A program made the position numbers and the translations under genes. DNA of 64,000 nt from Flavobacterium panacagri (lineage in GTDB: Bacteria; Bacteroidota; Bacteroidia; Flavobacteriales; Flavobacteriaceae). The notes under the pieces are model-generated. The model was not told where the DNA came from, made no database searches, and saw nothing but the letters and a program-made list of their open reading frames with translations. Shown piece after piece: positions 43,278-52,741 of this stretch; position 1 is the stretch's first letter; each line of letters begins with the position of its first letter. The stretch covers positions 2,542,001 to 2,606,000 of the forward strand of contig NZ_CP119766.1 of assembly GCF_030378165.1 (NCBI RefSeq), in the 5' to 3' direction.

Positions 43278-45014
43278 TTACCAGCCTGGGTTTTGTTTTA
43301 ATTCAACACCTTCTGCAGCATATAGATTAATGTCATTTGTTGGGATCGCACTTAGATAATTTTTTGGCGAAACAAACAGTCTAGACACACCTGCAGCATA
43401 AGGAATTACATATCCTTGTGCATTTACTTTAGTTTTAGTATTTCCTCCTATCAAAGCAGGTATTCTAGCTCCTAAAACAACATCAGGATTGGCATTAGTA
43501 TCTAAATAATCTCCTTTTTTCCAGCGCATAAGATCTTCTTTTCTCATAGTAGTCCAAGCCATAAACTCGATTCTGCGCTCACGACGAATCTCCCATATAA
43601 TTGGATTAACAATTCCTGAAAGTTGTTCTAATGCAGTTGTTCTTTGCGGGTCGTTTATTTGTACTCCACTTGCAGTCGCATTTGTACCATCTGTAGTCAA
43701 AGTAGCGATTCCTGCACGTGTACGAACTTTGTTTAGTGATAAATCAAGATCAACATTAGTAATTGTGCCTAATTCTGCACAGGCTTCAGCATAATTCAAA
43801 TAAACTTCACTTAGTGTAAAAACTGGAGCGTCAATTTGATTTTGTCCAATTGTTGAAACGTCTGTACCTGTTGTCGCAGGGTTGTTGTACAGTTGAAATA
43901 CATAACCTGTGATAGAGGTTAAACCATTATACGGTTTATCAGAGTAAGCATAATCTGCCGTACTAAAAGCTTTAGCAAACCTTGGGTCTCTGTTGGCAAA
44001 AGTATTAGCAATAGTATTGTCACCTAAAAATTGAGCATTTCCAGCTTGCTTGATAGGAAGTCCATTTGTAGTTACATAACTTTCTGCAGCAAATTTTGTC
44101 AACCCGTTTTGAACTGTAGAGGTATTAGTATAGGCTTGCACTGAATTTCCTAAAACACCTTTAATGTATCTTTTGGTTAAAATTACCTCAGTATTATTCA
44201 TTAACTCAACAGAGTTGTAAAGTGCTTTCCAATCTGCATTTAGTTTGAAAGAATTATTATTCATTACCGCTAAAGAAGCTTCTTTTGCTTTTTGAAGATA
44301 AGCATTTCCGTTCTGTCCTAAATTGTATTTTCTGTAAGTACCTTCGCTCAAACATACTCGGCTTAATAATGCATAAGCGGTATATTTATTTACAGTAACA
44401 TTGCTATCATCAACGTTTAGTAACATTGGAATTGCTTCTTCTAAATCTTTGATAACATTGTCTATAACTTCTGCTCGCGATAAAGCTGGTTTATATACGT
44501 TAACATCACTTTGTGCTAAATACTTATCTGTATACGGCACATCGCCAAACTGCTGTGCTAAACGAAAATAAGTATGGGCTCTAAAAAACTTTGCGACACC
44601 TATGTAGTGATTTTTCTTCGTTTGATCCATAGGTACATTTGGCACTCTTTCTAACATAAGATTACAACGGCGAACCAAAGTGTAATATTCATTCCAGTTT
44701 GCATTAGTTGCATTTGGAGCTGTTAAAAAGTTAGTAAAAACATTCATGGCTAAATTGTCGTCTATTAATCCTGTAGACGAAGCGTGAAAGTAAAAATCAG
44801 CGGTAGAACCAGCATTATTTCCATACCCATTAAACGTATTGTAGTTTAACCAAGAATATGTTTTTACATTATTTTCTGAAGTCCAAAAATTATTGTCTGT
44901 AAATACATCTTCAGGAGGGGTATCCAAAAAATCGGAGCAGCTAACCGTTAGACTTGCAATAGTAAACAAGGCAACTGAAAGTTTTATCTTAGAGTTTATG
45001 ATTAATTTTCTCAT
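43278..45014 (-). CDS. SusD/RagB-family nutrient-binding lipoprotein
   Basis: I use the ATG at 45014 (578 residues) because it opens a lipoprotein signal, SVALFTIASLTVSCSDFLD, with the lipidated Cys at about 25; the longer frame from 45077 would overlap susC and hide it. The SusD fold is visible in FFRAHTYFRLAQQFGDVPY and in the C-terminal PIIWEIRRERRIEFMAW, which is a strong family signature. It caps the SusC channel and captures glycan or peptide at the cell surface. The neighbours point to muropeptides or amino-sugar disaccharides as the ligand, which is inference. Confidence 0.92.
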   Translation of the reverse strand: MRKLIINSKIKLSVALFTIASLTVSCSDFLDTPPEDVFTDNNFWTSENNVKTYSWLNYNTFNGYGNNAGSTADFYFHASSTGLIDDNLAMNVFTNFLTAPNATNANWNEYYTLVRRCNLMLERVPNVPMDQTKKNHYIGVAKFFRAHTYFRLAQQFGDVPYTDKYLAQSDVNVYKPALSRAEVIDNVIKDLEEAIPMLLNVDDSNVTVNKYTAYALLSRVCLSEGTYRKYNLGQNGNAYLQKAKEASLAVMNNNSFKLNADWKALYNSVELMNNTEVILTKRYIKGVLGNSVQAYTNTSTVQNGLTKFAAESYVTTNGLPIKQAGNAQFLGDNTIANTFANRDPRFAKAFSTADYAYSDKPYNGLTSITGYVFQLYNNPATTGTDVSTIGQNQIDAPVFTLSEVYLNYAEACAELGTITNVDLDLSLNKVRTRAGIATLTTDGTNATASGVQINDPQRTTALEQLSGIVNPIIWEIRRERRIEFMAWTTMRKEDLMRWKKGDYLDTNANPDVVLGARIPALIGGNTKTKVNAQGYVIPYAAGVSRLFVSPKNYLSAIPTNDINLYAAEGVELKQNPGW

Positions 45015-45046
45015 CTTAATTAATTTTTGATTTTTAAATACATTTA

Positions 45047-48000
45047 TTAAAACGCAAGCTGTATACCAACTGACCACGTTTTAGAATAAGGGAAAGTTCT
45101 TCCCCATACTGCTTCAGTTTCGTTAATTTCAGGATCTACAGGTAATTTACTGCTTTTCCAAGTCGCTAAGTTGAAACCTGAAACATAAGGTCTGATTTTA
45201 TCAAATCCAGCTTTTTGAGAAAGGCTTTTTGGAAAAGTATATCCAAGAGTCATAGATTTTAATCTTAAATAAGACATGTCTAATAAATAACGTGATTGCG
45301 CAACAAAATTGTTTGATCCAGGTGCATAAGCTCCAAAAGCATTCGTAGCATGTCCAGGATATGGATTAGGGAAATACGCATCTGTATTTTCCGGTGTCCA
45401 GTAATCATTCATACTTGCATACATAGCATCTGTTCTGTTGTAGAATGGTAAAACTAAGTCTGAAGTTGTCCAGAATTCACGTTTACCAACACCTTGAAAG
45501 AAAGCATCAATATCGAATCCATATAAAGCACCACCTAAACGAACTCCATATTGGTAGCGAGGCGTAGTGTTTCCAATAACTTTTAAATCTCCTGGTTTAA
45601 GAGCTGTTCCATCTCCTCTTGAGATCACTCCGTCTCCGTCTAAATCTTTATACATTACATCTCCTGCACCGTATCTAAAAGCACCAGTTCTTACGTTTTT
45701 ATAATCAACACCATTTACTATTAGTCCTGTTGCATCAATTTGATCTGTTGACTGAATTAATCGATCTGTTTCTAATCCCCAGATTTCACCTAATTTTTGA
45801 CCTGCATAAAAAGATCCTAAAAGTTTAGAAGAGTTGTTCCATTCTGTTACTTCTGTAGTATTGTCAGAAAGTGTAAGATCTGCATAAACACTTATGTCTT
45901 TGTTGATTTGTTTATTAAAGTTAAGTGCCAATTCCCAACCAGTTGTTCTTAAGTTTCCTGAGTTTGTATTGGCAGCAGTCTGACCAAATGAACCTGGAAG
46001 TGTTTTACCTGGAGCTAACATTCCTTTGGTATCACGTTGATAATAATCAAATGTTAAACCTAACATATTAAAGATACGAATATCAATACCAATATCCTGA
46101 GTAGTTACCTTTTCCCAAGTTAAATTAGGGTCAACATTTGAAGGCTGATTAACAGTAGGATTAACTGTCGTACCGCTACCTATCCAATAAGGATTAGGGT
46201 TAGTAGTAACGTTAGTCATAACTGGTAAAAAGGCATTGTTAGCGATATTTTGATTTCCGATTGAACCAACAGAACCACGGATTTTCAAATCATTTAACCA
46301 GCCTCTTGTTCCTTCCATGAAACTTTCTTCAGAAATTCTATATCCAACAGAAGCAGAAGGGAAGAATCCCCATTGCTCATTACTAGGGAATTTTGAAGAT
46401 CCATCATAACGTCCGTTTAATTCCAGTAAATATTTCCCTTTGTAATCGTAATTTACACGCGCAAAAAATCCTGCAATTGCATATCTTGATAAACCTGGAT
46501 TTAAAGTGGTATTAGCAACAAGAGGTGAAGTAAATTGATCACCAATTGCTAAATTAAACTCTGGTTTGTTTTTGTCCAAAAGTGTATTTCTACGAGCGTA
46601 GGTTCTCTCAAAATCATACCATTCTGAGTTTAAACCACCTAATACTTTAAAGTTATGGTTTTCTCCTAATGTTTTTGTATAATTTGCATAAAAATTGGCT
46701 ACATTTCTTGTAAAAGATGATTTGGATTGCGCAACAAAATCATTAGCCACTTCCATTGAAGTCGGTTTTCCTGAAACTAAGTCAGCTGCACCTGTCCAAA
46801 AGTCCCAAAGAGGCACTTGACCACCGTTCATTTTTAGACTTGAAAAATTAGTATTAAAACTATATTCTCCAATGATATTAAAGTCTTTTGTGACTTGAGC
46901 AGTAAGTTTTCCGCTTATCCTCATATCATTAGACTTGCTTTCATTTTGAGATGCATTTGCCATATAACCTGGCGCGTGTCTAAAGTAAGTGCCATTATAA
47001 GTACCATATGGGAAATAAGAGCCCCAACGCATATAGTAACCAAAATAACCGTTACCAGCAGTATCAATACCATTGTTATAGTAGTTAAATGGAGAATCAT
47101 ATTCTTGGAAGGTTCCTAATACTTTGAAATCTCCTGTAAGCCAGCTTGCTAACTCTGTTGTTAGACCAAGATTAAGATTGAATCTTTGGTTGGTTTCGTT
47201 GTTGATTTTCATTACACCTTCCTGATTAGCAAGACCTAACGAAACAATAAAGGAGCTTTTTTCACTCAGAGAACCTTGTGCTGATAAATTGTGAAGTGTT
47301 TGTACCGCATTCTTTTTTAACATTTCATCATGCGGATTCCAAATTCTGTAGAAATATTCTTTTCCTCCAATAATATCAAAATCTTCTCCTAAGATCATGT
47401 TTTTATCATTAGGATTTCTAGTTGCAGCGTATTTTTCTTTCCAGTTAATAATACCAGGCAATAATGTTTTATAGTTCATACCAAAAGATTCTGGATTTGC
47501 ATTACCAGCTCTGGCTTGTGCCTCAATCATTGCAGGAAGCTCAACTGTTGGATCATTAAATTGAACTAAAGAAATAGGATTACTCCATCCTGTATTGTTG
47601 CTGTAAGCGAATCTCACTTTGCCTTTAGCATTTTTACCACTTTTAGTAGTAATTAATATTACTCCAAATGCAGCACGAGCACCATAAATAGAAGCAGAAG
47701 CAGCATCTTTAAGTACAGACATCGATTCTACGTCTTCTGCATTTAGCATTGATAAATCGCCCGGAACACCATCAACTAAAATAAGTGGAGATCCTGAAGC
47801 TTCTCCATTTACAATTGTTCCCATACCACGAATATTAACGCTTGATTGTTTGCCTAAGTTCCCTGAATTATTAGTGATATTAAGTCCCGGAGTAGTTCCT
47901 TGTAAACCTTTTGTAATGTCAGTAACGGGAATACTTCCTAAAGCTTTTTTAACATCTACTTTTGCAACTGCTCCAGTAAGATTTGCTTTTTTCTGAGAAG

Positions 48001-48325
48001 CAAAACCTACAACAACAACTTCATCCAGTTTTGAAGTACTTGGAGAAAGGTCAATATTTACTTTTTGTTGCCCTTCAATTTTTACAGCTATGGTTTCAAA
48101 ACCCATATAACTGAAGCTAAGGCTTCGTCCTGGCGCTATACTGATACTGTAGTTACCGTCAAAATCAGTAGTAGTTCCATTAGAGGTTCCCTGAATCATT
48201 ACGCTGACACCAGGTATGGGGAATCCGTCTGCTTTGTTTTTTACTGTTCCAGTGATTGTTTTTGTTTGCCCAAAAGTTGCTTGAATGAACAAAACCAACA
48301 ATGAAATAAGAAATAGTTTTTTCAT
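45047..48325 (-). CDS. SusC/RagA-type TonB-dependent transporter
   Basis: I use the ATG at 48325 (1092 residues), which begins the signal peptide MKKLFLISLLVLFIQATFGQ; the frame from 48430 has no signal. A CarboxypepD-regulatory-like domain follows (TGTVKNKADGFPIPGVSVMI), then the TonB box and plug (DEVVVVGFASQKKANLTGAV, LILVDGVPGD, SVLKDAASASIYGARAAFG) and a large outer-membrane barrel ending in an aromatic residue (…VGIQLAF). It imports the ligand bound by SusD using TonB energy. susD starts 33 bp after its stop. A TATATTTG box and a tandem decamer lie upstream. Confidence 0.95.
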   Translation of the reverse strand: MKKLFLISLLVLFIQATFGQTKTITGTVKNKADGFPIPGVSVMIQGTSNGTTTDFDGNYSISIAPGRSLSFSYMGFETIAVKIEGQQKVNIDLSPSTSKLDEVVVVGFASQKKANLTGAVAKVDVKKALGSIPVTDITKGLQGTTPGLNITNNSGNLGKQSSVNIRGMGTIVNGEASGSPLILVDGVPGDLSMLNAEDVESMSVLKDAASASIYGARAAFGVILITTKSGKNAKGKVRFAYSNNTGWSNPISLVQFNDPTVELPAMIEAQARAGNANPESFGMNYKTLLPGIINWKEKYAATRNPNDKNMILGEDFDIIGGKEYFYRIWNPHDEMLKKNAVQTLHNLSAQGSLSEKSSFIVSLGLANQEGVMKINNETNQRFNLNLGLTTELASWLTGDFKVLGTFQEYDSPFNYYNNGIDTAGNGYFGYYMRWGSYFPYGTYNGTYFRHAPGYMANASQNESKSNDMRISGKLTAQVTKDFNIIGEYSFNTNFSSLKMNGGQVPLWDFWTGAADLVSGKPTSMEVANDFVAQSKSSFTRNVANFYANYTKTLGENHNFKVLGGLNSEWYDFERTYARRNTLLDKNKPEFNLAIGDQFTSPLVANTTLNPGLSRYAIAGFFARVNYDYKGKYLLELNGRYDGSSKFPSNEQWGFFPSASVGYRISEESFMEGTRGWLNDLKIRGSVGSIGNQNIANNAFLPVMTNVTTNPNPYWIGSGTTVNPTVNQPSNVDPNLTWEKVTTQDIGIDIRIFNMLGLTFDYYQRDTKGMLAPGKTLPGSFGQTAANTNSGNLRTTGWELALNFNKQINKDISVYADLTLSDNTTEVTEWNNSSKLLGSFYAGQKLGEIWGLETDRLIQSTDQIDATGLIVNGVDYKNVRTGAFRYGAGDVMYKDLDGDGVISRGDGTALKPGDLKVIGNTTPRYQYGVRLGGALYGFDIDAFFQGVGKREFWTTSDLVLPFYNRTDAMYASMNDYWTPENTDAYFPNPYPGHATNAFGAYAPGSNNFVAQSRYLLDMSYLRLKSMTLGYTFPKSLSQKAGFDKIRPYVSGFNLATWKSSKLPVDPEINETEAVWGRTFPYSKTWSVGIQLAF

Positions 48326-48356
48326 GATTACTTGGTTTTTTTTAATGGTTGTTGAG

Positions 48357-48364
48357 CAAATATA
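48357..48364 (-). promoter_or_regulatory. -7 box of susC
   Basis: On the minus strand the octamer reads TATATTTG, an exact match to the Bacteroidota TAnnTTTG -7 element. It lies about 32 bp upstream of the chosen susC ATG. An upstream TTG occurs in a suitable area, though its spacing is a little short. Confidence 0.55.
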
Positions 48365-48420
48365 TTTATTTATTGCATACAAATGCATTTTTATTGTTAA
48401 TATTTTTTTAAAATCTTTTG

Positions 48421-48440
48421 AATAACGCAAAATAACGCAT
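48421..48440. promoter_or_regulatory. tandem decamer, candidate DeoR-type operator (susC side)
   Basis: AATAACGCAA is followed directly by AATAACGCAT, two 10-bp words in direct repeat, one helical turn apart. It lies between susC and the divergent deoR-type gene. A matching pair is found at 49382-49401, on the other side of the regulator gene. DeoR-family repressors often bind short direct repeats phased by about 10 bp. Confidence 0.55.
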
Positions 48441-48571
48441 TTTTTGAGTGTGTAATTTTTCTTGTTTTATTTTTTGAGTTAAAACATGCAAACTGTTGCA
48501 GTAATTCGGCTTGCTTTTATATTTCAATAAAATTATTTGATATATTTGCCTGAATTTAAACTTTTAATAAT

Positions 48572-49321
48572 ATGCTGAAAGCCGAAAGACATAAATATAT
48601 CATGACTAAACTTGTTGAAGAACAGAAAGTTGTCACAACTGATTTGGCTTTGGCTTTAGATTTGTCTGAGGATACCATTAGAAGAGATTTAAACGAACTG
48701 GATAGTAAAAAGCTGTTAGAGAAGGTTTATGGTGGTGCTGTACAGGTAACAGAAAAATCTGCAGACGTTTTTAATATTACTATATCAGACGAAGAAGAAA
48801 AAATAAAGATTGTTACAAAAGCACTGTCTCTACTTCGTGATGATCAGGTTATTATTATGAGTGGAGGAAGCACTAATTTGGTTTTTGCAAAGTTAATTCC
48901 GGCCGATTTAAAAGCGACAATTTATACTTACAGTCTTCCTATAGCAATGCAATTGTCACAACATCCTAATATTGATTTGATCTTTATTGGAGGGAAAATG
49001 CAGAAAAATGCAATGGTAACAATTGGCATGGATGTAATTCAGGTAGTGTCAAAAATTAAAGCTGATATTTGTTTTATAGGTGCCAGCAGTATTAATGTAA
49101 AACAAGGATTGACAGAGATTGGCTATGAAATCTCAATTGTAAAAAAAGCCATGATAGAAGCTTCTGATAGAGTAGTTTCTATGTTTTCTTCTGATAAATT
49201 GAATACCAAAATGCCTCATGTAGTTTGCGATTTAAAACAATTGGATACCATTGTGACTAATCTTGATCCCGAAGACGCCAGTCTTGAAGAATATAGAAAA
49301 TCGGGGGTTTTTATATTATAA
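48572..49321 (+). CDS. DeoR/GlpR-family transcriptional regulator
   Basis: The protein has 249 residues. The N-terminal helix-turn-helix (ERHKYIMTKLVEEQKVVTTD, then LSEDTIRRDLNEL and KVYGGAV) is the standard DeoR reader head. The C-terminal part (about 75-249) is the phosphosugar-binding DeoRC sensor fold (IIMSGGSTNLVFAKL, IFIGGKMQKN, ICFIGASSINVKQGLTEIG). It is divergent from susC and followed by the esterase gene. Tandem decamer sites lie on both sides. The effector is probably a phosphorylated amino sugar such as MurNAc-6-P or a downstream product, by analogy with the family. A TATATTTG box at about 48541-48548 may be its own promoter. Confidence 0.9.
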   Translation: MLKAERHKYIMTKLVEEQKVVTTDLALALDLSEDTIRRDLNELDSKKLLEKVYGGAVQVTEKSADVFNITISDEEEKIKIVTKALSLLRDDQVIIMSGGSTNLVFAKLIPADLKATIYTYSLPIAMQLSQHPNIDLIFIGGKMQKNAMVTIGMDVIQVVSKIKADICFIGASSINVKQGLTEIGYEISIVKKAMIEASDRVVSMFSSDKLNTKMPHVVCDLKQLDTIVTNLDPEDASLEEYRKSGVFIL

Positions 49322-49381
49322 GAAGGAGTATTATATAATTATTTCTGCATGTTTTTGCGTTATTTGTGTTTTATTTTGTTA

Positions 49382-49401
49382 AATAATGCAAAATAATGTA
49401 T
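49382..49401. promoter_or_regulatory. tandem decamer, candidate DeoR-type operator (esterase side)
   Basis: AATAATGCAA is followed directly by AATAATGTAT, matching the pair at 48421-48440 at most positions and with the same 10-bp period. It lies about 18 bp upstream of a TATATTTG box (49419-49426) and 57 bp before the esterase ATG, so a bound repressor would cover the -33 region. Confidence 0.55.
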
Positions 49402-49418
49402 TCTGTTTGTTTTTTGTA

Positions 49419-49426
49419 TATATTTG
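49419..49426 (+). promoter_or_regulatory. -7 box of the esterase gene
   Basis: TATATTTG matches the TAnnTTTG consensus exactly and lies 32 bp before the esterase ATG, the same distance as for susC. T-rich sequence with TTG words lies upstream. Confidence 0.5.
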
Positions 49427-49458
49427 TTAAAACTATTTTCTAACAAAACCAATATGAT

Positions 49459-50352
49459 ATGAAAAACTATTCCTCTACTCCAAATAGACTTCAAAAAAGT
49501 GAGGAAGCTTTATTTCGAAATAAGTGTAATTTAAAAGTACTTTATACCTTATTCTTAATTTTTTTGTTTTTTTCTGCAAAAGCGGCGACAGTTGATACCA
49601 TTCAGGTTTTCAGTCCTTCAATGAATAAGAATATTAAAAGCTGTGTTATAGTTCCAGATAGTTATAAAAAAAACGATAAAAAATTCCCTGTAGTTTATCT
49701 GCTTCACGGATATAGTGGAAATTATGGTTCTTGGGCAAAAGATTTCAAAGAGCTTAAAAGTCAGGCGGATCAATATAATTTTATTGTAGTGGGTGTAGAC
49801 GGGAATTACTCAAGCTGGTATTTTGACAGTCCAATCGATCCTAATTTTAAGTATGAAACTTATGTTATAAAAGAATTAGTGCCTTATATAGACAAAAAAT
49901 ACAAGACTCTTGCCAATCGTGAAAATAGAGCAATTTCAGGTTTAAGCATGGGCGGACATGGTGCTTTGTATTTGTCTTTCAAACATCAGGATGTATTTGG
50001 TGCGGCAGGAAGTATGAGTGGCGGAGTAGATTTTAGACCATTTCCTGATAACTGGGATATTAAAAAACGTCTTGGCACTATCACGGAGTTTCCTGAGAAT
50101 TGGGATAAAAATACCGTTACCAATATGCTTGATTTGGTAAAAGAAAATAATTTAAAGTTGATTATAGATTGTGGGGTTGATGATTTTTTCATGGAAGTAA
50201 ACAGACAGCTTCATGCTAAAATGCTAACCTTAAAAATAAATCACGATTACATAGAACGCCCCGGAAAACATGATCTTATGTATTGGGAAAACTCTTTAAA
50301 GTTTCAGTTGCTGTTCTTTAATAATTTTTTCAAAGACAATATAAAAAATTAG
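49459..50352 (+). CDS. esterase D-like alpha/beta hydrolase, exported
   Basis: The protein has 297 residues. A hydrophobic segment (VLYTLFLIFLFFSAKA, about 29-44) preceded by a polar 28-residue stretch looks like a signal peptide with a long n-region. The esterase fold follows: FPVVYLLHGYSGNYGSW with the oxyanion loop, the nucleophile elbow in SGLSMGGHGALY (Ser at about 156), the Asp in DCGVDDFF and the His in GKHDLMYW. This is the tributyrin esterase/esterase D family. In this locus it could remove O-acetyl groups from wall sugars, which is speculative. A tandem decamer and -7 box precede it. Confidence 0.85.
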   Translation: MKNYSSTPNRLQKSEEALFRNKCNLKVLYTLFLIFLFFSAKAATVDTIQVFSPSMNKNIKSCVIVPDSYKKNDKKFPVVYLLHGYSGNYGSWAKDFKELKSQADQYNFIVVGVDGNYSSWYFDSPIDPNFKYETYVIKELVPYIDKKYKTLANRENRAISGLSMGGHGALYLSFKHQDVFGAAGSMSGGVDFRPFPDNWDIKKRLGTITEFPENWDKNTVTNMLDLVKENNLKLIIDCGVDDFFMEVNRQLHAKMLTLKINHDYIERPGKHDLMYWENSLKFQLLFFNNFFKDNIKN

Positions 50353-50698
50353 ATAAGTAAGTGTGTATTGCGATTTTACCCATAAAAAAAGTAATGCATA
50401 AATTTTGGTTGGTTACCTAATCCTAACAGGTTTTCAAAACCTGTTAGGTATTTCTCAATAAATTAGAATAGCCAAAGATTAAAAGTATTTAAGATTTTTT
50501 TTGCATAAAACCGAGCGATAGTGAATTACTGAAGCAAATCCCCAAGAATTAAATCTGCTGAATCTGCAATCCCGATAGCTATCGGGAGCGTGAGAAAAAA
50601 GCACATAGACATATATCGTAGAGATGCACTGCAGTTCATCTAACACAATGTAATTACAACATAATTTAAATGAAGTTTTAATAAATAAAAAAACATCT
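50353..50698. other. intergenic region with two palindromes
   Basis: CCTAACAGGTTTT and its exact inverse surround one base at 50422-50448, 70 bp after the esterase stop; this is a plausible 3'-end hairpin. A second perfect palindrome, CCCGATAGCTATCGGG, lies at 50571-50586. Both words are known to me as common intergenic sequences in flavobacteria. No gene or clear promoter is seen. Confidence 0.5.
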
Positions 50699-52534
50699 AT
50701 GAAAAATCTATTTTCAAGAATATTATTGCTTTTTATAATAGTTTCCGGTTTTTCTCAAAATCCAGAAAAATCAGAAAACATCAAATTTGTGCAATTGACC
50801 GATCTGCATGTTTCAGTAGGAAATGATAATGATTTTTTACTTCAGAATATCGTAAAAGAAATCAATAATTCTGATTTTGAATTTGCAATTGTAACGGGAG
50901 ATTTAACAAATCGTGGTGCAGATGATGAATTAAAACAAGTTCATTCCATACTTTCTCAGCTCAAAATACCTTATTATGTAATTTCAGGAAACCATGAAAC
51001 GAACTGGAGTGAAAGCGCTGGATTAACTTATAAAAAAATATTTGGCGAGGATCGGTTTGTGTTTTCAAAAGGAGATTATGTTTTCATCGGATTTCCATGC
51101 GGGCCTTACATGAAAATGGGCGACGGATTTGTGAAACACGAAGATGTGCTTTGGCTGGATAAAACCTTAAAAGAAAATCTTAAAAACAGCACTAAAAAAG
51201 TGCTGAATTTTGCTCATTATCCGTTAGATAACAGCGTCAGCAATTACAAAGAAGTACTTTCGGTTTTAGCAAAATATCCAACTGTTGCGACTTTTTGCGG
51301 TCATGGACATACCTTAAGGAAATATGATTTCTCTGGTTTGAGCGGTATAATGGGAACTTCTATCACTTCGCTTGACGGCAAAACAAAAAGTTATAATCAG
51401 GTAATTATCAGCAAAGACAGTATCAGTATCTATCAAAAGGAAATAGATAAACCAGAAGTTTTTAGATTTTCGGTTCCGTCAAAACCTTCTAAAATTGCAA
51501 TCCCGAAAGATAGTTTAGCAATGCAATCTCCTTTTATAAAAGATATTGCTTCTATTTACAGTCTTCCGGCATTTGATAAAAAGAACCTTTATTTTACGAA
51601 TTCTATTGGAGAAATAAAATCGGTAAATTTGAAAAACAAAAGTGTCAACTGGAAAACCGAAACTGGCAATTCGATTTATTTTTCGCCCATCATTGTAAAA
51701 AATAATTTAGTTATTGGTACTATTGAAGGAAATCTGAAAGGTTTTGATACACAATCGGGAAAAGAAAGATGGACAATTCCGGTTGGTGGTGTCTTGGTAG
51801 GTTCGCCAATTGCAGAAAACAATAAAATTTATACAGCGAGTTCAACAGCGTTTATTTGTGTAGATGCTGTAACTGGTAAAGTAATCTGGCAGAATAATTT
51901 GCCAGCATCTTATTCGCAAGGAGTACCTTTAATACAAGGCGATAAAATAATTTTTGGAGTTTGGGATTCGTACGTGTATTGCCTGGACAAAAACACTGGA
52001 AAACTAATCTGGAAATGGAATAATGGTAATGATAAGCAGATTCTGTATTCGGCTGGAAATGTCAATATGGTTGCAACAAAAAGTCGACTTTATTTTGTTA
52101 CGCCACAGCGTTTCTTAACTATATTAGATCTTGAAACGGGTAAAACACTTTTGAGAACTCAGAAATGGAAAATTAGAGAGTCAATGGGTAAAAGCCAGGA
52201 TGGGAAATGGTTTTACGGCAAAACAATGGATGGAGAACTGGTAAGAGTACCATTGAACGATAATCTTGAATTAACAGAAGAAAATGTAATTGCACAAAGT
52301 AAAGTTCTGGATCTAAAATTAGGATATGAGCACAATCCTGCAGGAATAGTAGAAAATAAAAATAAAATTTATATTGGAAGCCGAAAAGGAGAAGTGATAA
52401 TCGTCGATGCAGCCAAATTTGAAATCATCAAACAAATTAATCTGGGAAGTTCAAGTGTAAACGGATTTACAGTTGATAATAAAGGACAAGTTTGGGCATC
52501 GCTAATTGAAGGCGGAATCTTTTTGTTGGAATAA
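50699..52534 (+). CDS. metallophosphoesterase fused to a PQQ-type beta-propeller, exported
   Basis: The protein has 611 residues with a signal peptide (ILLLFIIVSGFSQ). The calcineurin-like phosphoesterase domain (about 27-265) has its metal ligands in QLTDLHVS, VTGDLTNRG, SGNHETN, FAHYPLD and CGHGHT. The second half (about 290-611) has repeats of the form GKVIWQNNLPA, GKLIWKWNNG, GKERWTIPVGG with YCLD/VCVDA strands, a PQQ-like beta-propeller that usually serves as a binding platform. The substrate is not readable. The position within the wall-sugar locus suggests a cell-surface phosphate or phosphodiester substrate, which is weak inference. Confidence 0.85.
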   Translation: MKNLFSRILLLFIIVSGFSQNPEKSENIKFVQLTDLHVSVGNDNDFLLQNIVKEINNSDFEFAIVTGDLTNRGADDELKQVHSILSQLKIPYYVISGNHETNWSESAGLTYKKIFGEDRFVFSKGDYVFIGFPCGPYMKMGDGFVKHEDVLWLDKTLKENLKNSTKKVLNFAHYPLDNSVSNYKEVLSVLAKYPTVATFCGHGHTLRKYDFSGLSGIMGTSITSLDGKTKSYNQVIISKDSISIYQKEIDKPEVFRFSVPSKPSKIAIPKDSLAMQSPFIKDIASIYSLPAFDKKNLYFTNSIGEIKSVNLKNKSVNWKTETGNSIYFSPIIVKNNLVIGTIEGNLKGFDTQSGKERWTIPVGGVLVGSPIAENNKIYTASSTAFICVDAVTGKVIWQNNLPASYSQGVPLIQGDKIIFGVWDSYVYCLDKNTGKLIWKWNNGNDKQILYSAGNVNMVATKSRLYFVTPQRFLTILDLETGKTLLRTQKWKIRESMGKSQDGKWFYGKTMDGELVRVPLNDNLELTEENVIAQSKVLDLKLGYEHNPAGIVENKNKIYIGSRKGEVIIVDAAKFEIIKQINLGSSSVNGFTVDNKGQVWASLIEGGIFLLE

Positions 52535-52568
52535 TTTTTTAAGAGTTTTTTTCTAGTCGACAAATTTT

Positions 52569-52648
52569 CTCGCAAAGTCGCAGAGTCGCAAAGTTTTTTT
52601 TCTTTCATTAGCTTTAAGTAATACTTTGCGACTCTGCGACTTTGCGAG
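52569..52648. repeat. perfect 26-bp inverted repeat of CGCAAAGT octamers
   Basis: Three 8-bp words (CGCAAAGT CGCAGAGT CGCAAAGT) preceded by CT at 52569-52594 are exactly inverted at 52623-52648. The loop is 28 bp. It begins 35 bp after the stop of the metallophosphoesterase gene. Further TTAGCGAAC words follow at 52661-52699. Confidence 0.75.
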
Positions 52649-52741
52649 ATTAAAAAGAAAACTTAGCGAACCTTGCGTAAAACTTAGCGAACTTAGCGGT
52701 TAAATTGTTAAACAACAACTAGCTAATCAAAATATAAACTT

